In this document: piece after piece, positions 15,725-23,768 of the stretch
Numbering within the stretch: position 1 is the first letter of the stretch
Layout of the letters: each line of letters opens with the position of its first letter
Assembly (NCBI GenBank): GCA_948470565.1
Contig: CAOKPF010000017.1
Span: forward strand, 1-33,059
Origin: an uncultured Clostridium sp.
GTDB lineage: Bacteria > Bacillota > Clostridia > TANB77 > CAG-465
Length of the DNA: 33,059 bases
Direction: 5' to 3'
Position numbers and translations under genes: made by a program
Notes under the pieces: model-generated
Told to the model about the DNA's origin: nothing
The model's input: the letters and a program-made list of their open reading frames with translations, nothing else
The model's database searches: none

Positions 15725-16955
15725 TGAAAAGATAAAAAGTAAACTAACAGAAAAGTATGGAAGTGATGTATACGAACAAGATATAACATATATGGAGGGA
15801 GTAATTGAATTTATAAGTAGATATAATGATGAAATTACAATTATTACAAAAGATACTCTTAGTGGCAATTTAACCAAAATTTTGTATGTGAAACAAATTA
15901 GGCTCGCTAATCCAAATGCTAAAGTAATATATATAGTTGGAAATTTAACAGATGAATACAAAGAGTTTTTGTTTGCTAATGAAATTTTTAATATAATAGA
16001 GGGAAATGAAATTGAAGTTGATAATATAATAGATTGTATTGAAAATGGAAAAGAGGTAGTATACAAAAACAATGAAATAAGTTATATTCCAGAGTTTGCT
16101 TTTAATGAGCCTGCTCAAGATATGGAATATTTGAGTCAAAATCAAGTTATAACCAAACAACTAATAGCAGTTTATGGAACAAGTGGTGCAGGAAAGTCTG
16201 TATGTTCAAGTATTATTGCAAAGGAAATTGCTGACAGATTAAATATATCAGTTGCACTACTAGACATGGATTTTGAAAATTCTTCAATGGATATTATAAA
16301 TAATATAGATACAAATATCAGTTCATTAACAAGTTTTGTAGAGGATATAGATAAAATGATTGATATAAATAACAATATGGAAAGTTACATGATAAAAGAT
16401 AAAAGAAATAGCAAAATTTCATATTTTACTAATAAGACTGGTATATTTGAATGCCAAAATAAGCTTTCAGTAAAATATTATTCAAAAATATATTCTGCTA
16501 TAAAATCAGCATATGATTATACAATAGTAGATCTTCCAGCAAGCCCATTTTTGGATATTGTACTATATACATTAAATATATCAACCAAAGTATTTTTTGT
16601 TATTAATGCAAATTATACTAGTATAAGACAAGCAACTAAATATTTAGATATGCTAACAAAATTGTGGGAGATTCCAAAATCAAAAATTGGTATAGTTGTA
16701 AATAAAGTTCAAAAAGATTCGTTAGATAATATTCAAATTGAGGCGATGTTAAAAGATTATGAGGTAATTGCTAATATTGGAAATAACAAAAGTATGGAAG
16801 CATATGTAAATGGTGTAGTTTCAAATATAGATTTTAGTATAAATTGTGATAAAATTTATGATAAACTAGGTGTTAAGAATGTAAATTCTAAGAAGAAAAA
16901 ATTTAAACCTATAAATTTATTTATAAACAAGAAAGGAAATAATAATGATAATTAA
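15699..16955 (+). CDS. TadZ/CpaE-like ParA/MinD-fold ATPase
   Basis: 418-aa protein. Residues 1-130 form a receiver-like domain without an obvious phospho-acceptor pattern, and residues about 150-400 a ParA/MinD-fold domain with P-loop GTSGAGKS at 160-167, a LLDMDFENSS switch and IVDLPASPFLD. The P-loop lacks the signature lysine of the KGGxGKT type, a deviation also described in TadZ proteins. In Tad systems TadZ/CpaE places the pilus machine at a cell site. GAGGAGGG lies inside the end of virB4-like, giving a 26-base overlap. Presence directly before a TadA/CpaF homologue supports the call. Confidence 0.83.
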   Translation: MKLIVALNNEKIKSKLTEKYGSDVYEQDITYMEGVIEFISRYNDEITIITKDTLSGNLTKILYVKQIRLANPNAKVIYIVGNLTDEYKEFLFANEIFNIIEGNEIEVDNIIDCIENGKEVVYKNNEISYIPEFAFNEPAQDMEYLSQNQVITKQLIAVYGTSGAGKSVCSSIIAKEIADRLNISVALLDMDFENSSMDIINNIDTNISSLTSFVEDIDKMIDINNNMESYMIKDKRNSKISYFTNKTGIFECQNKLSVKYYSKIYSAIKSAYDYTIVDLPASPFLDIVLYTLNISTKVFFVINANYTSIRQATKYLDMLTKLWEIPKSKIGIVVNKVQKDSLDNIQIEAMLKDYEVIANIGNNKSMEAYVNGVVSNIDFSINCDKIYDKLGVKNVNSKKKKFKPINLFINKKGNNNDN

Positions 16956-18132
16956 TCCTTTTAATATTAATAATTTATATGTGTCAGATGAAACTGAAAT
17001 AAATGTTGATACAAAAGGAAATGAAAGTAATATAGATTTTAAACTATTAGAAAAGTATATAATAAATAATTATATGAATTATTTGCAAAATAATTTAAAA
17101 CAAGAGTTAATGTCAAAAATACATGAATATTTATATGATACATATTCCATTAAAGATAATGAAAAGTTAATGGAAGTATCTGATAAAATTATTAATAAAA
17201 TGTTTGGATATGATATACTTCAAAAGTATATAGAAGATATAGAAATTACAGATATTAGAGTAGTTAAGTATAATAGTATATATGTAAAGAAAAAAGGTAA
17301 TTGGATAAAGACAATAGATGCTTTTGAAAGTGATGAAATTTTTGAGGAATATGTTAGATATTGTATATTAAAAAATAATGGTAATATAAATTATGATACG
17401 CCAATTGTCGTAATAAGTGATAAAAAGTATAATCTTAGAATAGAGGCTGGAATTAGTCCAGTTAATGTAAATTCACCAAGTTTAGTTATAAGAATACATA
17501 GGCATAATTTTAATATAACATTAGAAAATCTTTTTGTTATTGATGAGATGTTAGATGCAAGTTCGTATAAAATAATATCTAATGCTATAAATAATAGATG
17601 TAATATTGTTATATCAGGAAAAGGTGGAAGTGGTAAGACCAGTTTACTTAGGGCAATAATCAATAAAATTCCAGATGAGTGGGCTATAACAATAAATGAA
17701 GAATCTACAGAATTATTTATACAAGGTAAAAATATAATTCAAAGAGAAATTATAAAAAATAGAGAAAATAATAAAAAAATTACATTACAAAAATTAATGG
17801 AACATTCTCTTGTAATGTCAAATGATGTTATAGTTGTAGGTGAGTTAAAAGGTGAGGAAACTTCATATTTTATAGATGCAATTAGCACAGGGCATATGGG
17901 ACTTGCAACAGTTCATGCTAGTAGTGCACTAAATACACTTGATAGGATATTAGTATTATTTAAAAGAGATATTAAAAATCAGCAATATAATGAAGTTTTT
18001 GTTTCAAAGATTTTAGCTACAAGTATAGATTATATAATATATATAGAAGACTATAAAGTAAAACAAATTGCAACTGTAGATTTTGATAAATGTAATGAAA
18101 GGTTAGTAATAGAAAATATTTATGAGAGGTGA
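16945..18132 (+). CDS. TadA/CpaF-family secretion ATPase
   Basis: 395-aa hexameric secretion ATPase of the VirB11/CpaF/TadA family, which powers pilus extension or secretion at the cytoplasmic membrane. The N-terminal helical part (IDFKLLEKYIINNYMNYLQN) is followed by the CpaF pattern YDILQKYIEDIEITDIRV. Walker A GKGGSGKT lies at 225-232, then EESTELFI, Walker B DVIVVGELKGEE, and the His-box TGHMGLATVHASS. AAAGGAAA precedes ATG 16945, overlapping the preceding gene by 11 bases. VirB11 is the alternative label, but adjacency to TadZ-like and TadB/C-like proteins favours TadA/CpaF. Confidence 0.9.
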   Translation: MIINPFNINNLYVSDETEINVDTKGNESNIDFKLLEKYIINNYMNYLQNNLKQELMSKIHEYLYDTYSIKDNEKLMEVSDKIINKMFGYDILQKYIEDIEITDIRVVKYNSIYVKKKGNWIKTIDAFESDEIFEEYVRYCILKNNGNINYDTPIVVISDKKYNLRIEAGISPVNVNSPSLVIRIHRHNFNITLENLFVIDEMLDASSYKIISNAINNRCNIVISGKGGSGKTSLLRAIINKIPDEWAITINEESTELFIQGKNIIQREIIKNRENNKKITLQKLMEHSLVMSNDVIVVGELKGEETSYFIDAISTGHMGLATVHASSALNTLDRILVLFKRDIKNQQYNEVFVSKILATSIDYIIYIEDYKVKQIATVDFDKCNERLVIENIYER

Positions 18133-18137
18133 TATTA

Positions 18138-19010
18138 ATGATTAGTGTTATATCTAGTTTAATCCTATTTGTAATAATATATTTTTCAACAAATGTAATT
18201 TTTAGTTTTTTTGAAACAAGAAAAGTAAATAATTTTTTAAATAATATGTCTTATACCAAGAAATTTAAAGCATATATATATGAATTTGAAAAATCATATA
18301 ATAAAAAGGTAAAATTTATATCATTAATAAATATATTAATATTTTCATTTATACTATCAGTAATTGTATTTGTCAGTGTATATAGTTTTGTAAAAATAGT
18401 ATCTACGGCATTAATTATAGCTATATTTTCTTTTTTTCTACCATATTTTTTCGTAAAGTATTTAGTAAAAATAAAAAAACAACAAATCTTAAATATATTT
18501 CCTACATATGCAGTTAATTTAAAAAATTACACTAAAATTGATAATGATATAGTAATAGCATTTAGAAAAACAAAAACTAGTAAACCTTTAAGTTTGTATA
18601 TAGATAAATTTAATTTATCAGTTGAAAAGGGATTAAATGTGTATGAGGCGTTTAATGAATTAAAAAACGATATAAATATAAAGAGTATAAATGACTTTTT
18701 AACTGCTGCACAATATTCATATCTAAATGGTGGCAATTTTAACCAATTACTTGATAAGTATTCAAAAATTCTGGTAAAAGCTAATATCCAAAGAGAAAAA
18801 GAAAAACAGGAAAGTTTTTCATCAAAATTTATTTTATTTTTACTTATAATTATAAACATATATATTTTGTTTATTTTTATATTTTCAAATGAAGAATATA
18901 GGAGCATAATGTTTCAAACTAATACAGGAAAATTTATTATAAATTTAAATATTATTTCTTATATTTTTATATTTTATTTTATTCATAAATTAAATGAAAT
19001 GGAGGAGTGA
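18138..19010 (+). CDS. TadB/TadC-like inner-membrane platform protein (type II secretion F domain)
   Basis: 290-aa membrane protein. Hydrophobic segments at about 2-22, 58-80 and 85-105 precede a cytoplasmic helical domain (LSLYIDKFNLSVEKGLNVYEAF through YSYLNGGNFNQLLDKYSKIL) typical of T2SF platform proteins, and two more segments close the protein. Standard Tad loci have two such proteins, TadB and TadC; only one is here. GAGAGGTGA precedes ATG 18138, which is preferred over an in-frame GTG at 18129 that lies inside the binding site. It probably forms the membrane base on which the CpaF-like ATPase acts. Confidence 0.8.
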   Translation: MISVISSLILFVIIYFSTNVIFSFFETRKVNNFLNNMSYTKKFKAYIYEFEKSYNKKVKFISLINILIFSFILSVIVFVSVYSFVKIVSTALIIAIFSFFLPYFFVKYLVKIKKQQILNIFPTYAVNLKNYTKIDNDIVIAFRKTKTSKPLSLYIDKFNLSVEKGLNVYEAFNELKNDINIKSINDFLTAAQYSYLNGGNFNQLLDKYSKILVKANIQREKEKQESFSSKFILFLLIIINIYILFIFIFSNEEYRSIMFQTNTGKFIINLNIISYIFIFYFIHKLNEMEE

Positions 19011-19016
19011 TTGATT

Positions 19017-19754
19017 ATGACTAATTTAAATGAATTTAACTTAATAGAGGGAATAAACTTAGAAAAAAGTAATGATTTAGAACTTAGTAGAACATCAAAT
19101 GAATTTGAAAATATTGTTAAAAATGCAATTGATAAAGGAGCAGAATTTATTATAAAAGCATCCCCTCTAAATACGCATATAAAAGATATACTAATAGATG
19201 TAAAAGATGCATTAAAAACTAAGGACTTCAAAGAAATATTAAAAACTGCAGTAAATAGTAGTATAAGGGAAGGAATTGAGATTTTAAATTTACCTAAAAC
19301 TACATTAAAAAATATCACAAATATAGCAAACTCCGCTTTTAAAGGCGGACTTCCACTTGCAATTAATACAACACTTGATATATTTATAAAGAAAAAATAT
19401 AATGGAAATATTTTCTTTAATTATATCTCTAGTTTTGCAAGTGAATTAAAATCATTCGTAAATAGTAGAAGTTTTAAAGATAGAGTAACAAGTGGAGTTA
19501 ATAAGGTAACAAATAATATAGAAAATTTCAAAGAACTATGCCAAAACTGGCATAATTCATATAATAATAAAAATTTGGATATTGAAAAAATTAACCAAAT
19601 AGCTTTAGATATAAAAAAGAAAAGCAAGGAATTAAAGAATTTTGCAGATTGTATAAGAGAAAATAATGTTATTCAAAATATGACTGAACTAATTAATAGC
19701 AAGAAAGACAAACTATCTGATACACAACTTGAAATTTGCAGTAGTTTAGCATAA
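19017..19754 (+). CDS. Unrecognised helical protein, last gene of the VirB4/Tad operon
   Basis: 245 aa, no function recognised. The protein is almost entirely helical, with no signal peptide; a moderately hydrophobic middle (LPKTTLKNITNIANSAFKGG, LPLAINTTLDIF) could be a membrane-active or buried helix pair. The last 100 residues are a charged, coiled-coil-like region with two Cys. ATG 19017 fits GGAGGAG at 19001-19007 with a spacing of 9; TTG 19011 is less well placed. As the only gene of the operon without a family, it might be a secreted substrate, a pilus component or an anchoring factor; these are guesses. Confidence 0.7.
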   Translation: MTNLNEFNLIEGINLEKSNDLELSRTSNEFENIVKNAIDKGAEFIIKASPLNTHIKDILIDVKDALKTKDFKEILKTAVNSSIREGIEILNLPKTTLKNITNIANSAFKGGLPLAINTTLDIFIKKKYNGNIFFNYISSFASELKSFVNSRSFKDRVTSGVNKVTNNIENFKELCQNWHNSYNNKNLDIEKINQIALDIKKKSKELKNFADCIRENNVIQNMTELINSKKDKLSDTQLEICSSLA

Positions 19755-19756
19755 AA

Positions 19757-19789
19757 TAAGTAGACAGTATATACCACCTACTTATGTAT
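19757..19789. terminator. Possible stem-loop between convergent genes
   Basis: ATAAGTAG and CTACTTAT can pair over 8 bp around a 14-base loop, between the end of the VirB4/Tad operon and the converging kinase gene. There is no T-run, so a terminator role is uncertain. Confidence 0.4.
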
Positions 19790-19812
19790 AATTATACTAA
19801 TAAACTTTTATT

Positions 19813-20388
19813 TTAAAATTCTAATATACTTTTTATTTTAGACTTTAACTCTTCAAAATCACCATCATTAGCAACCTTATAAACTTTTATATTTTTGTAA
19901 TTTTCTTCAATTTCACTAGCTAGTTGTAAGTATGCTTGTTGTTGCTTTACACTACTTTCTACATTAAATTTTGCATATTTAGTGATACCTTTGTCCTTTC
20001 TTTGTAATCTTTTTTCATATAAAGATGTATCATTTAAGTAGAGAGAAATGTAGTATATATCATATGACATATCATTTAGTTTTTTTGCATATTCAAGATA
20101 TTTATCAGTAAAGGAATATTCCTTGAAACCAAGTCTACAATATACCTCTTCAGTAAAAAATGTTCTGTCAAATAACAAATTAATGTCTAATTTTTGAAGT
20201 TCATATATATATGACATAAGTGCATTGTACATAGCTGTAGATTTGTCTAATCCATCAGGTGTACTTTGTGAAGTTCCACATAATCTATACAGATTTGTAT
20301 AGGGCATAGAATAACGTATAAAATCTGTGACAGTGGTTTTTCCTGTTCCTTGTGGTCCTTCAACTATTATTAATTTTGATGTATTCAT
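19813..20388 (-). CDS. P-loop nucleoside/nucleotide kinase-like protein
   Basis: 191-aa soluble kinase of the thymidylate/deoxynucleoside kinase fold. Walker A GPQGTGKTT lies at residues 11-19 right after the first strand, LLFDRTFFTEEVYCRLG is the DR(S/T)-type substrate and Mg site, and the RLQRKDKGI region acts as lid. AAAAGGAGG precedes ATG 20388. It converges on the secretion operon and is monocistronic. Length and motifs fit either dTMP kinase or dNK-like enzymes; substrate cannot be decided. Confidence 0.82.
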   Translation of the reverse strand: MNTSKLIIVEGPQGTGKTTVTDFIRYSMPYTNLYRLCGTSQSTPDGLDKSTAMYNALMSYIYELQKLDINLLFDRTFFTEEVYCRLGFKEYSFTDKYLEYAKKLNDMSYDIYYISLYLNDTSLYEKRLQRKDKGITKYAKFNVESSVKQQQAYLQLASEIEENYKNIKVYKVANDGDFEELKSKIKSILEF

Positions 20389-20545
20389 ATTTTTTCCTCC
20401 TTTTAAAAAGTTTTGATTTACAGTAAAATAATTATTATTACATAAATTTTATATATATCGTATTGTATCATGTGAGATTTTAAAAGTCAATAAAAATATT
20501 TTAAACTCAAAAAACGGGGTAGGCTTTTGTGTAAATTTGGTGAAA

Positions 20546-20590
20546 TTTGTCGAAAAATTATTGAAAAATTTTTTTAATTCATAGTATAAT
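20546..20590 (+). promoter_or_regulatory. Promoter of the CapA-like gene with an upstream Spo0A box
   Basis: TTTGTCGAA (20546-20554) matches a Spo0A box. TTGAAA (20561-20566), 18 bases and TATAAT (20585-20590) follow. The box sits seven bases before the -35. Confidence 0.62.
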
Positions 20591-20628
20591 AATAATGCTT
20601 TTATAAAATAATATTTTTAGGGGATTTT

Positions 20629-21942
20629 ATGAGAAAAAGAGTAGAAGAATTTGAGAAATTTGATGATGAATATAGTTATAATGAGTTAAATGTAGATAGA
20701 GATAATGATTATAATACAGGTAAAAATACTAAAACACAAGTTTTGGTATTAATGATATGTATATTGTTATTTTTTTTAGTATATTATAGTGTGTATAATT
20801 TGTCGATGTATACGATAGGTAGAAGAGATATTAGTCAAATGTGGCTATATAGAAATGTTAATAATATGCTTGGAATTTGGTTTGACAAGTCTAGTAAAGA
20901 TACAGTTGAAAATTATAGTGTAAAACTTGCAGCACTTGGTGATATATATTTTACAAGTAATACTTTAAAACTTGCTAAATTATCTAACGGTAGTTATGAT
21001 TTTGAAACTGGAACAGAAAAAATTCAAGATATTTTAAAGGATTATGATATAGTAATGGCTAGTCTTTCAACTCCAATTGCTGACAAGTCAGAAGGGTATT
21101 CTTCAAAGCAAGTATATAACTGTCCAGATGAATTAATTGAGACTTTAAGTAAACTTCATATTAATGTTGTAGCTACCGCTACATCACATGCTTTTGATAA
21201 AGGTGAAACAGGAATTAGTGATACTATTGAAAATTTAAAAAATGGCGAGATAGAGCAAATAGGAGTTAGTTCAAATACAAGAAATAATCCTTTAATTATA
21301 ACTAAGAATAATATTTCAATTGGAATACTATCTTATACATCTGAAATTTCTAATAAATTAAAAAAGTCTAAAAGTTATATGGTTAATACTATTTCTGAAG
21401 AAAATTTGATGAATGATATTAATTATTTAAAATCTAATAATGTTGATTATATAGTTTCATATTTATATGTACCAAATGAAAATTCTACAATAACTAATAG
21501 TGAACAAAAAAAATATATTGAGCAGTTATTTAATGCTGGTGTAAATGTTGTAATTGGAACTGGTAATGGTACTGTACAAGGGCAAGAAGAGGATCAAATT
21601 GAAGTAAATGATGCAACAAATCATGTATATGTAAATTATTCAGTAGGGGATTTTATGGGAAACTATGAAGATGAAGAAAACAGAATAAGTAGTATAGTAA
21701 ATATTGAATTTACAAAAGAGGTTGTAAAGGATAAAAAAGGTGAAATAAAAAATACAAGTACAGATATGAAAGTAAAAGAACCAATAGGACTTTGGACAAA
21801 ATTTGTTAATAATAAATCGAAAGAAATATTTGTTATTGATGATGAAATAAAATTGTATGATAGTGATAATTCGAAACTTACTACTAAGGATTACATGGAA
21901 TTAAAAGATGCAAAACAGAAGGTATTAGATTTATACCAGTAG
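20629..21942 (+). CDS. CapA-like (PGA_cap) protein with membrane anchor
   Basis: 437-aa protein of the CapA/PgsA family, metallophosphatase-like proteins linked to poly-gamma-glutamate capsule synthesis or related envelope functions. Acidic N-terminus, membrane anchor at about 37-56, then the domain: LAALGDIYF, YDIVMASLSTPI (NLET in classic members), ATATSHAFDKGETGI (TANNHSLDRG in classic members), and ISIGILSYTSE. Replacement of the Glu and Asn of those motifs suggests weakened or lost metal catalysis. It follows AGGGGA, stands alone between a Spo0A-boxed promoter and a strong terminator, and no other capsule genes are near, so the capsule role is doubtful. Confidence 0.83.
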   Translation: MRKRVEEFEKFDDEYSYNELNVDRDNDYNTGKNTKTQVLVLMICILLFFLVYYSVYNLSMYTIGRRDISQMWLYRNVNNMLGIWFDKSSKDTVENYSVKLAALGDIYFTSNTLKLAKLSNGSYDFETGTEKIQDILKDYDIVMASLSTPIADKSEGYSSKQVYNCPDELIETLSKLHINVVATATSHAFDKGETGISDTIENLKNGEIEQIGVSSNTRNNPLIITKNNISIGILSYTSEISNKLKKSKSYMVNTISEENLMNDINYLKSNNVDYIVSYLYVPNENSTITNSEQKKYIEQLFNAGVNVVIGTGNGTVQGQEEDQIEVNDATNHVYVNYSVGDFMGNYEDEENRISSIVNIEFTKEVVKDKKGEIKNTSTDMKVKEPIGLWTKFVNNKSKEIFVIDDEIKLYDSDNSKLTTKDYMELKDAKQKVLDLYQ

Positions 21943-22022
21943 TAAATTTTTGGAAAATACATTAATAGGAAAAAAATATTTTTGGGATATATAAATTTAT
22001 TATTGTAATAGTAATTAAATAG

Positions 22023-22070
22023 GAACTTAAATAAAGACAGGTTTGTTATTATTTAAGTTCTTATTAGTTT
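22023..22070 (+). terminator. Terminator after the CapA-like gene
   Basis: GAACTTAAATAA (22023-22034) and TTATTTAAGTTC (22049-22060) form a perfect 12-bp stem with a 14-base loop, followed by TTATTAGTTT. Confidence 0.8.
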
Positions 22071-22109
22071 AATTTAACGTGATTTCAAAATAAAATTTAG
22101 TAAAATCAT

Positions 22110-22133
22110 TTTAAAAAAATGCGGGTACCCGCA
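22110..22133 (-). terminator. GC-rich perfect palindrome, terminator-like on the - strand
   Basis: TGCGGGTACCCGCA at 22120-22133 is a perfect 14-base palindrome, the most GC-rich patch in its surroundings. On the - strand TGCGG-GTAC-CCGCA is followed by seven T residues, the form of an intrinsic terminator, yet no - strand gene is seen to its right. It could instead be an operator. Confidence 0.5.
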
Positions 22134-22212
22134 AAAATTTAAAGTGAGGTATAAAATATGAAATTTGTAAAAATCGATTTATACTTACCAAAATTTATAG
22201 AAAGTAAAGAAA

Positions 22213-22386
22213 ATGAATAAAATAAAATTATACAGGTATAAGAAGATATGGAAAATCTTTCTTTTAAATAAATTATTCAATAACTATTCGAAAATGTATA
22301 AGCGAAAAAAATATATTTATATAGGGTTGGGTAAAAAAGGATATAAGTATAAAAGTATCAAACAGTTAGAAAGAGTAATCAATTAA
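22213..22386 (+). CDS. Small basic hypothetical protein, 57 aa
   Basis: Open frame of 57 codons for a Lys/Tyr/Arg-rich protein (MNKIKLYRYKKIWKIFLL at its start, later KMYKRKKYIYIGLGKKGYKY). It overlaps the end of a 20-codon frame at 22158-22220, which has a fair ribosome binding site (GTGAGG); the short frame may serve as a coupling leader, since the 57-aa gene has only AAAGAAA in front. Nothing recognised. It could be a small nucleic-acid-binding protein, the tail of a decayed gene or chance. Confidence 0.42.
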   Translation: MNKIKLYRYKKIWKIFLLNKLFNNYSKMYKRKKYIYIGLGKKGYKYKSIKQLERVIN

Positions 22387-22428
22387 AAGATAATTCATAT
22401 TGATTTTTAATAAAAAAATTAAATTTAC

Positions 22429-22457
22429 TTGGATTTTAGATGTAATTATTGTATAAT
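22429..22457 (+). promoter_or_regulatory. Promoter of the ylbF-like gene
   Basis: TTGGAT (22429-22434), 17 bases, TATAAT (22452-22457), about 20 bases before AAAGGAAAGGG. Confidence 0.75.
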
Positions 22458-22485
22458 AGTTTAAGAAAGGAAAGGGTGAGTATAT

Positions 22486-22824
22486 ATGAACTTTTATGAT
22501 AAAATTCATGAATTAGTTAGAAGTTTTAAAGAAACAGAGGAGTATAAGGAATTTATAAGTTTAAAAAATAACATAAAGAAAGATGAGGAGACATATAAGC
22601 TTTTAAAAGATTTTAAATCATGTCAGCAAAAGCAACAATTAGAATTTATTAATACAGGTAAAACTGATGATAAAATACAACAGGAGCTTGAAAATATGTA
22701 TTCAATAGCCATACAAAATGAAAATATAAGAAAATTACTAGAATGTGAAATGAAATTAAATGTATTACTTGCAGATGTGCAAAAAATAATTGGCGATGGA
22801 ATTAAGGAGATAATTGAATATTAA
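22486..22824 (+). CDS. YlbF/YmcA family protein
   Basis: 112-aa all-helical cytosolic protein of the Com_YlbF family. In Bacillus, YlbF, YmcA and YaaT form an Fe-S-bearing complex that tunes RNase Y and affects sporulation, competence and biofilms. Here the pattern YDKIHELVRSFKETEEYKEF, ETYKLLKDFKSCQQKQQLEF, and MKLNVLLADVQKIIGDGI is diagnostic. Its stop overlaps the start of the next gene (TAATG), so it is co-translated with a membrane peptidase. Which of the family members it is cannot be told. Confidence 0.85.
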   Translation: MNFYDKIHELVRSFKETEEYKEFISLKNNIKKDEETYKLLKDFKSCQQKQQLEFINTGKTDDKIQQELENMYSIAIQNENIRKLLECEMKLNVLLADVQKIIGDGIKEIIEY

Positions 22825-23465
22825 TGAAATTATATAATGCACTAAAAGTATTTAAAAAAGATACAGTTGAACGAAAAGAGGTTATAGGAATTATTTCAAA
22901 ATTGCCTGATAATGATAAAGTAACAAAAGAAATATTAGAGATGTTAGGAAACAAAACTACAAAATGTAAAAGAGATGAAGATTTTAAAGGTAGCTATTAT
23001 GTATTTTTAAATGACACTATATTTTTATCTGATAGAAAAGAATGCAAAGATGACTATTCTAGAATTTGTCTAATAGCACATGAATGTATACATTCAGTAC
23101 AATCTAAGATACTGCAAAAGTTAAATTTTGTAGTATCTAATATAGATATAATAGCATTTTTAGTAATTTTTGTATTAAGATTTGTTTTTGGAAATATTAG
23201 CTTTATTCCGTATATTTATCTAGTTATAGCCATTGTTTCTTCTATTCCTAGAATTATATTAGAAATTGATGCAGTTAAAAGATCAACAATAGTATCATAT
23301 GAATATATGGAAGGCAAAATAGAGAAAAATGAACTTGAATATATAGATAGTATATATAAATTTCAAACAAAACTATTATTACCATTATTTTTATTAAATC
23401 TTTTAATTTGGAAAATAGTTAGATGTGTATTTATTTTCATATTGTACTATATTGTAGTTTTATAA
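22824..23465 (+). CDS. Membrane-bound zinc metallopeptidase-like protein
   Basis: 213-aa protein with an N-terminal soluble part carrying HECIH at residues 86-90, a classic HExxH zincin motif in an AHECIHSVQ setting. It is followed by two hydrophobic segments, EIDAVKRS, which could supply the third zinc ligand (Glu) as in YugP-like peptidases, and a final hydrophobic stretch. YugP-like zinc-dependent peptidases share the HE..H..Q and E.DA pattern. The start overlaps the ylbF-like stop by one base. Substrate unknown. A second small membrane protein is encoded 37 bases on. Confidence 0.75.
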   Translation: MKLYNALKVFKKDTVERKEVIGIISKLPDNDKVTKEILEMLGNKTTKCKRDEDFKGSYYVFLNDTIFLSDRKECKDDYSRICLIAHECIHSVQSKILQKLNFVVSNIDIIAFLVIFVLRFVFGNISFIPYIYLVIAIVSSIPRIILEIDAVKRSTIVSYEYMEGKIEKNELEYIDSIYKFQTKLLLPLFLLNLLIWKIVRCVFIFILYYIVVL

Positions 23466-23502
23466 TATTTATATTCAGAATATATTTATTATAGGTGATA
23501 AA

Positions 23503-23655
23503 ATGAAAATTACATATAAACAATATATAGTATTATTTTCAGGTGTTATTCTAATTATTTTACTTTCAGTGTATGCTAATATAGTAATAAGAGATAGACA
23601 ACACTATGAAGATGTAAATGTTATAAAGAATAAAAATGTAGAAATATATAATTAA
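23503..23655 (+). CDS. Small single-pass membrane protein, 50 aa
   Basis: A 50-codon frame with ATAGGTGATAAA before its ATG. Residues 8-29 form one hydrophobic helix (YIVLFSGVILIILLSVYANI), followed by a charged tail. Probably the third gene of the ylbF-like operon. No family recognised. Confidence 0.62.
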   Translation: MKITYKQYIVLFSGVILIILLSVYANIVIRDRQHYEDVNVIKNKNVEIYN

Positions 23656-23658
23656 CTG

Positions 23659-23682
23659 AAAGATAAATTTAATCTTTATTTT
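23659..23682 (+). terminator. Weak terminator-like hairpin
   Basis: AAAGAT and ATCTTT pair over 6 bp around a 7-base loop, followed by ATTTTA, just after the small membrane protein gene. Confidence 0.4.
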
Positions 23683-23691
23683 ACATAATTA

Positions 23692-23720
23692 TTGACAAAA
23701 TTGTATAAATTTGATATAAT
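23692..23720 (+). promoter_or_regulatory. Consensus promoter of the 200-aa hypothetical gene
   Basis: TTGACA (23692-23697), 17 bases, TATAAT (23715-23720) with a TGA extension: a full consensus promoter. Confidence 0.9.
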
Positions 23721-23768
23721 ATAAATGCTATTATTATGTAAATCAACTTTAATAAGGAGGATAAAGCT

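Noticed and set aside
15052-16160. Long reading frames on the - strand opposite the VirB4-like and TadZ-like genes
   Set aside because: They are rich in Ile, Phe and Ser as expected from reversed AT-rich coding DNA, lack ribosome binding sites and lie opposite genes with clear family motifs.
13268-19754. Complete integrative conjugative element
   Set aside because: No integrase, relaxase, coupling protein, oriT-like site or attachment repeats were seen in or around the operon.
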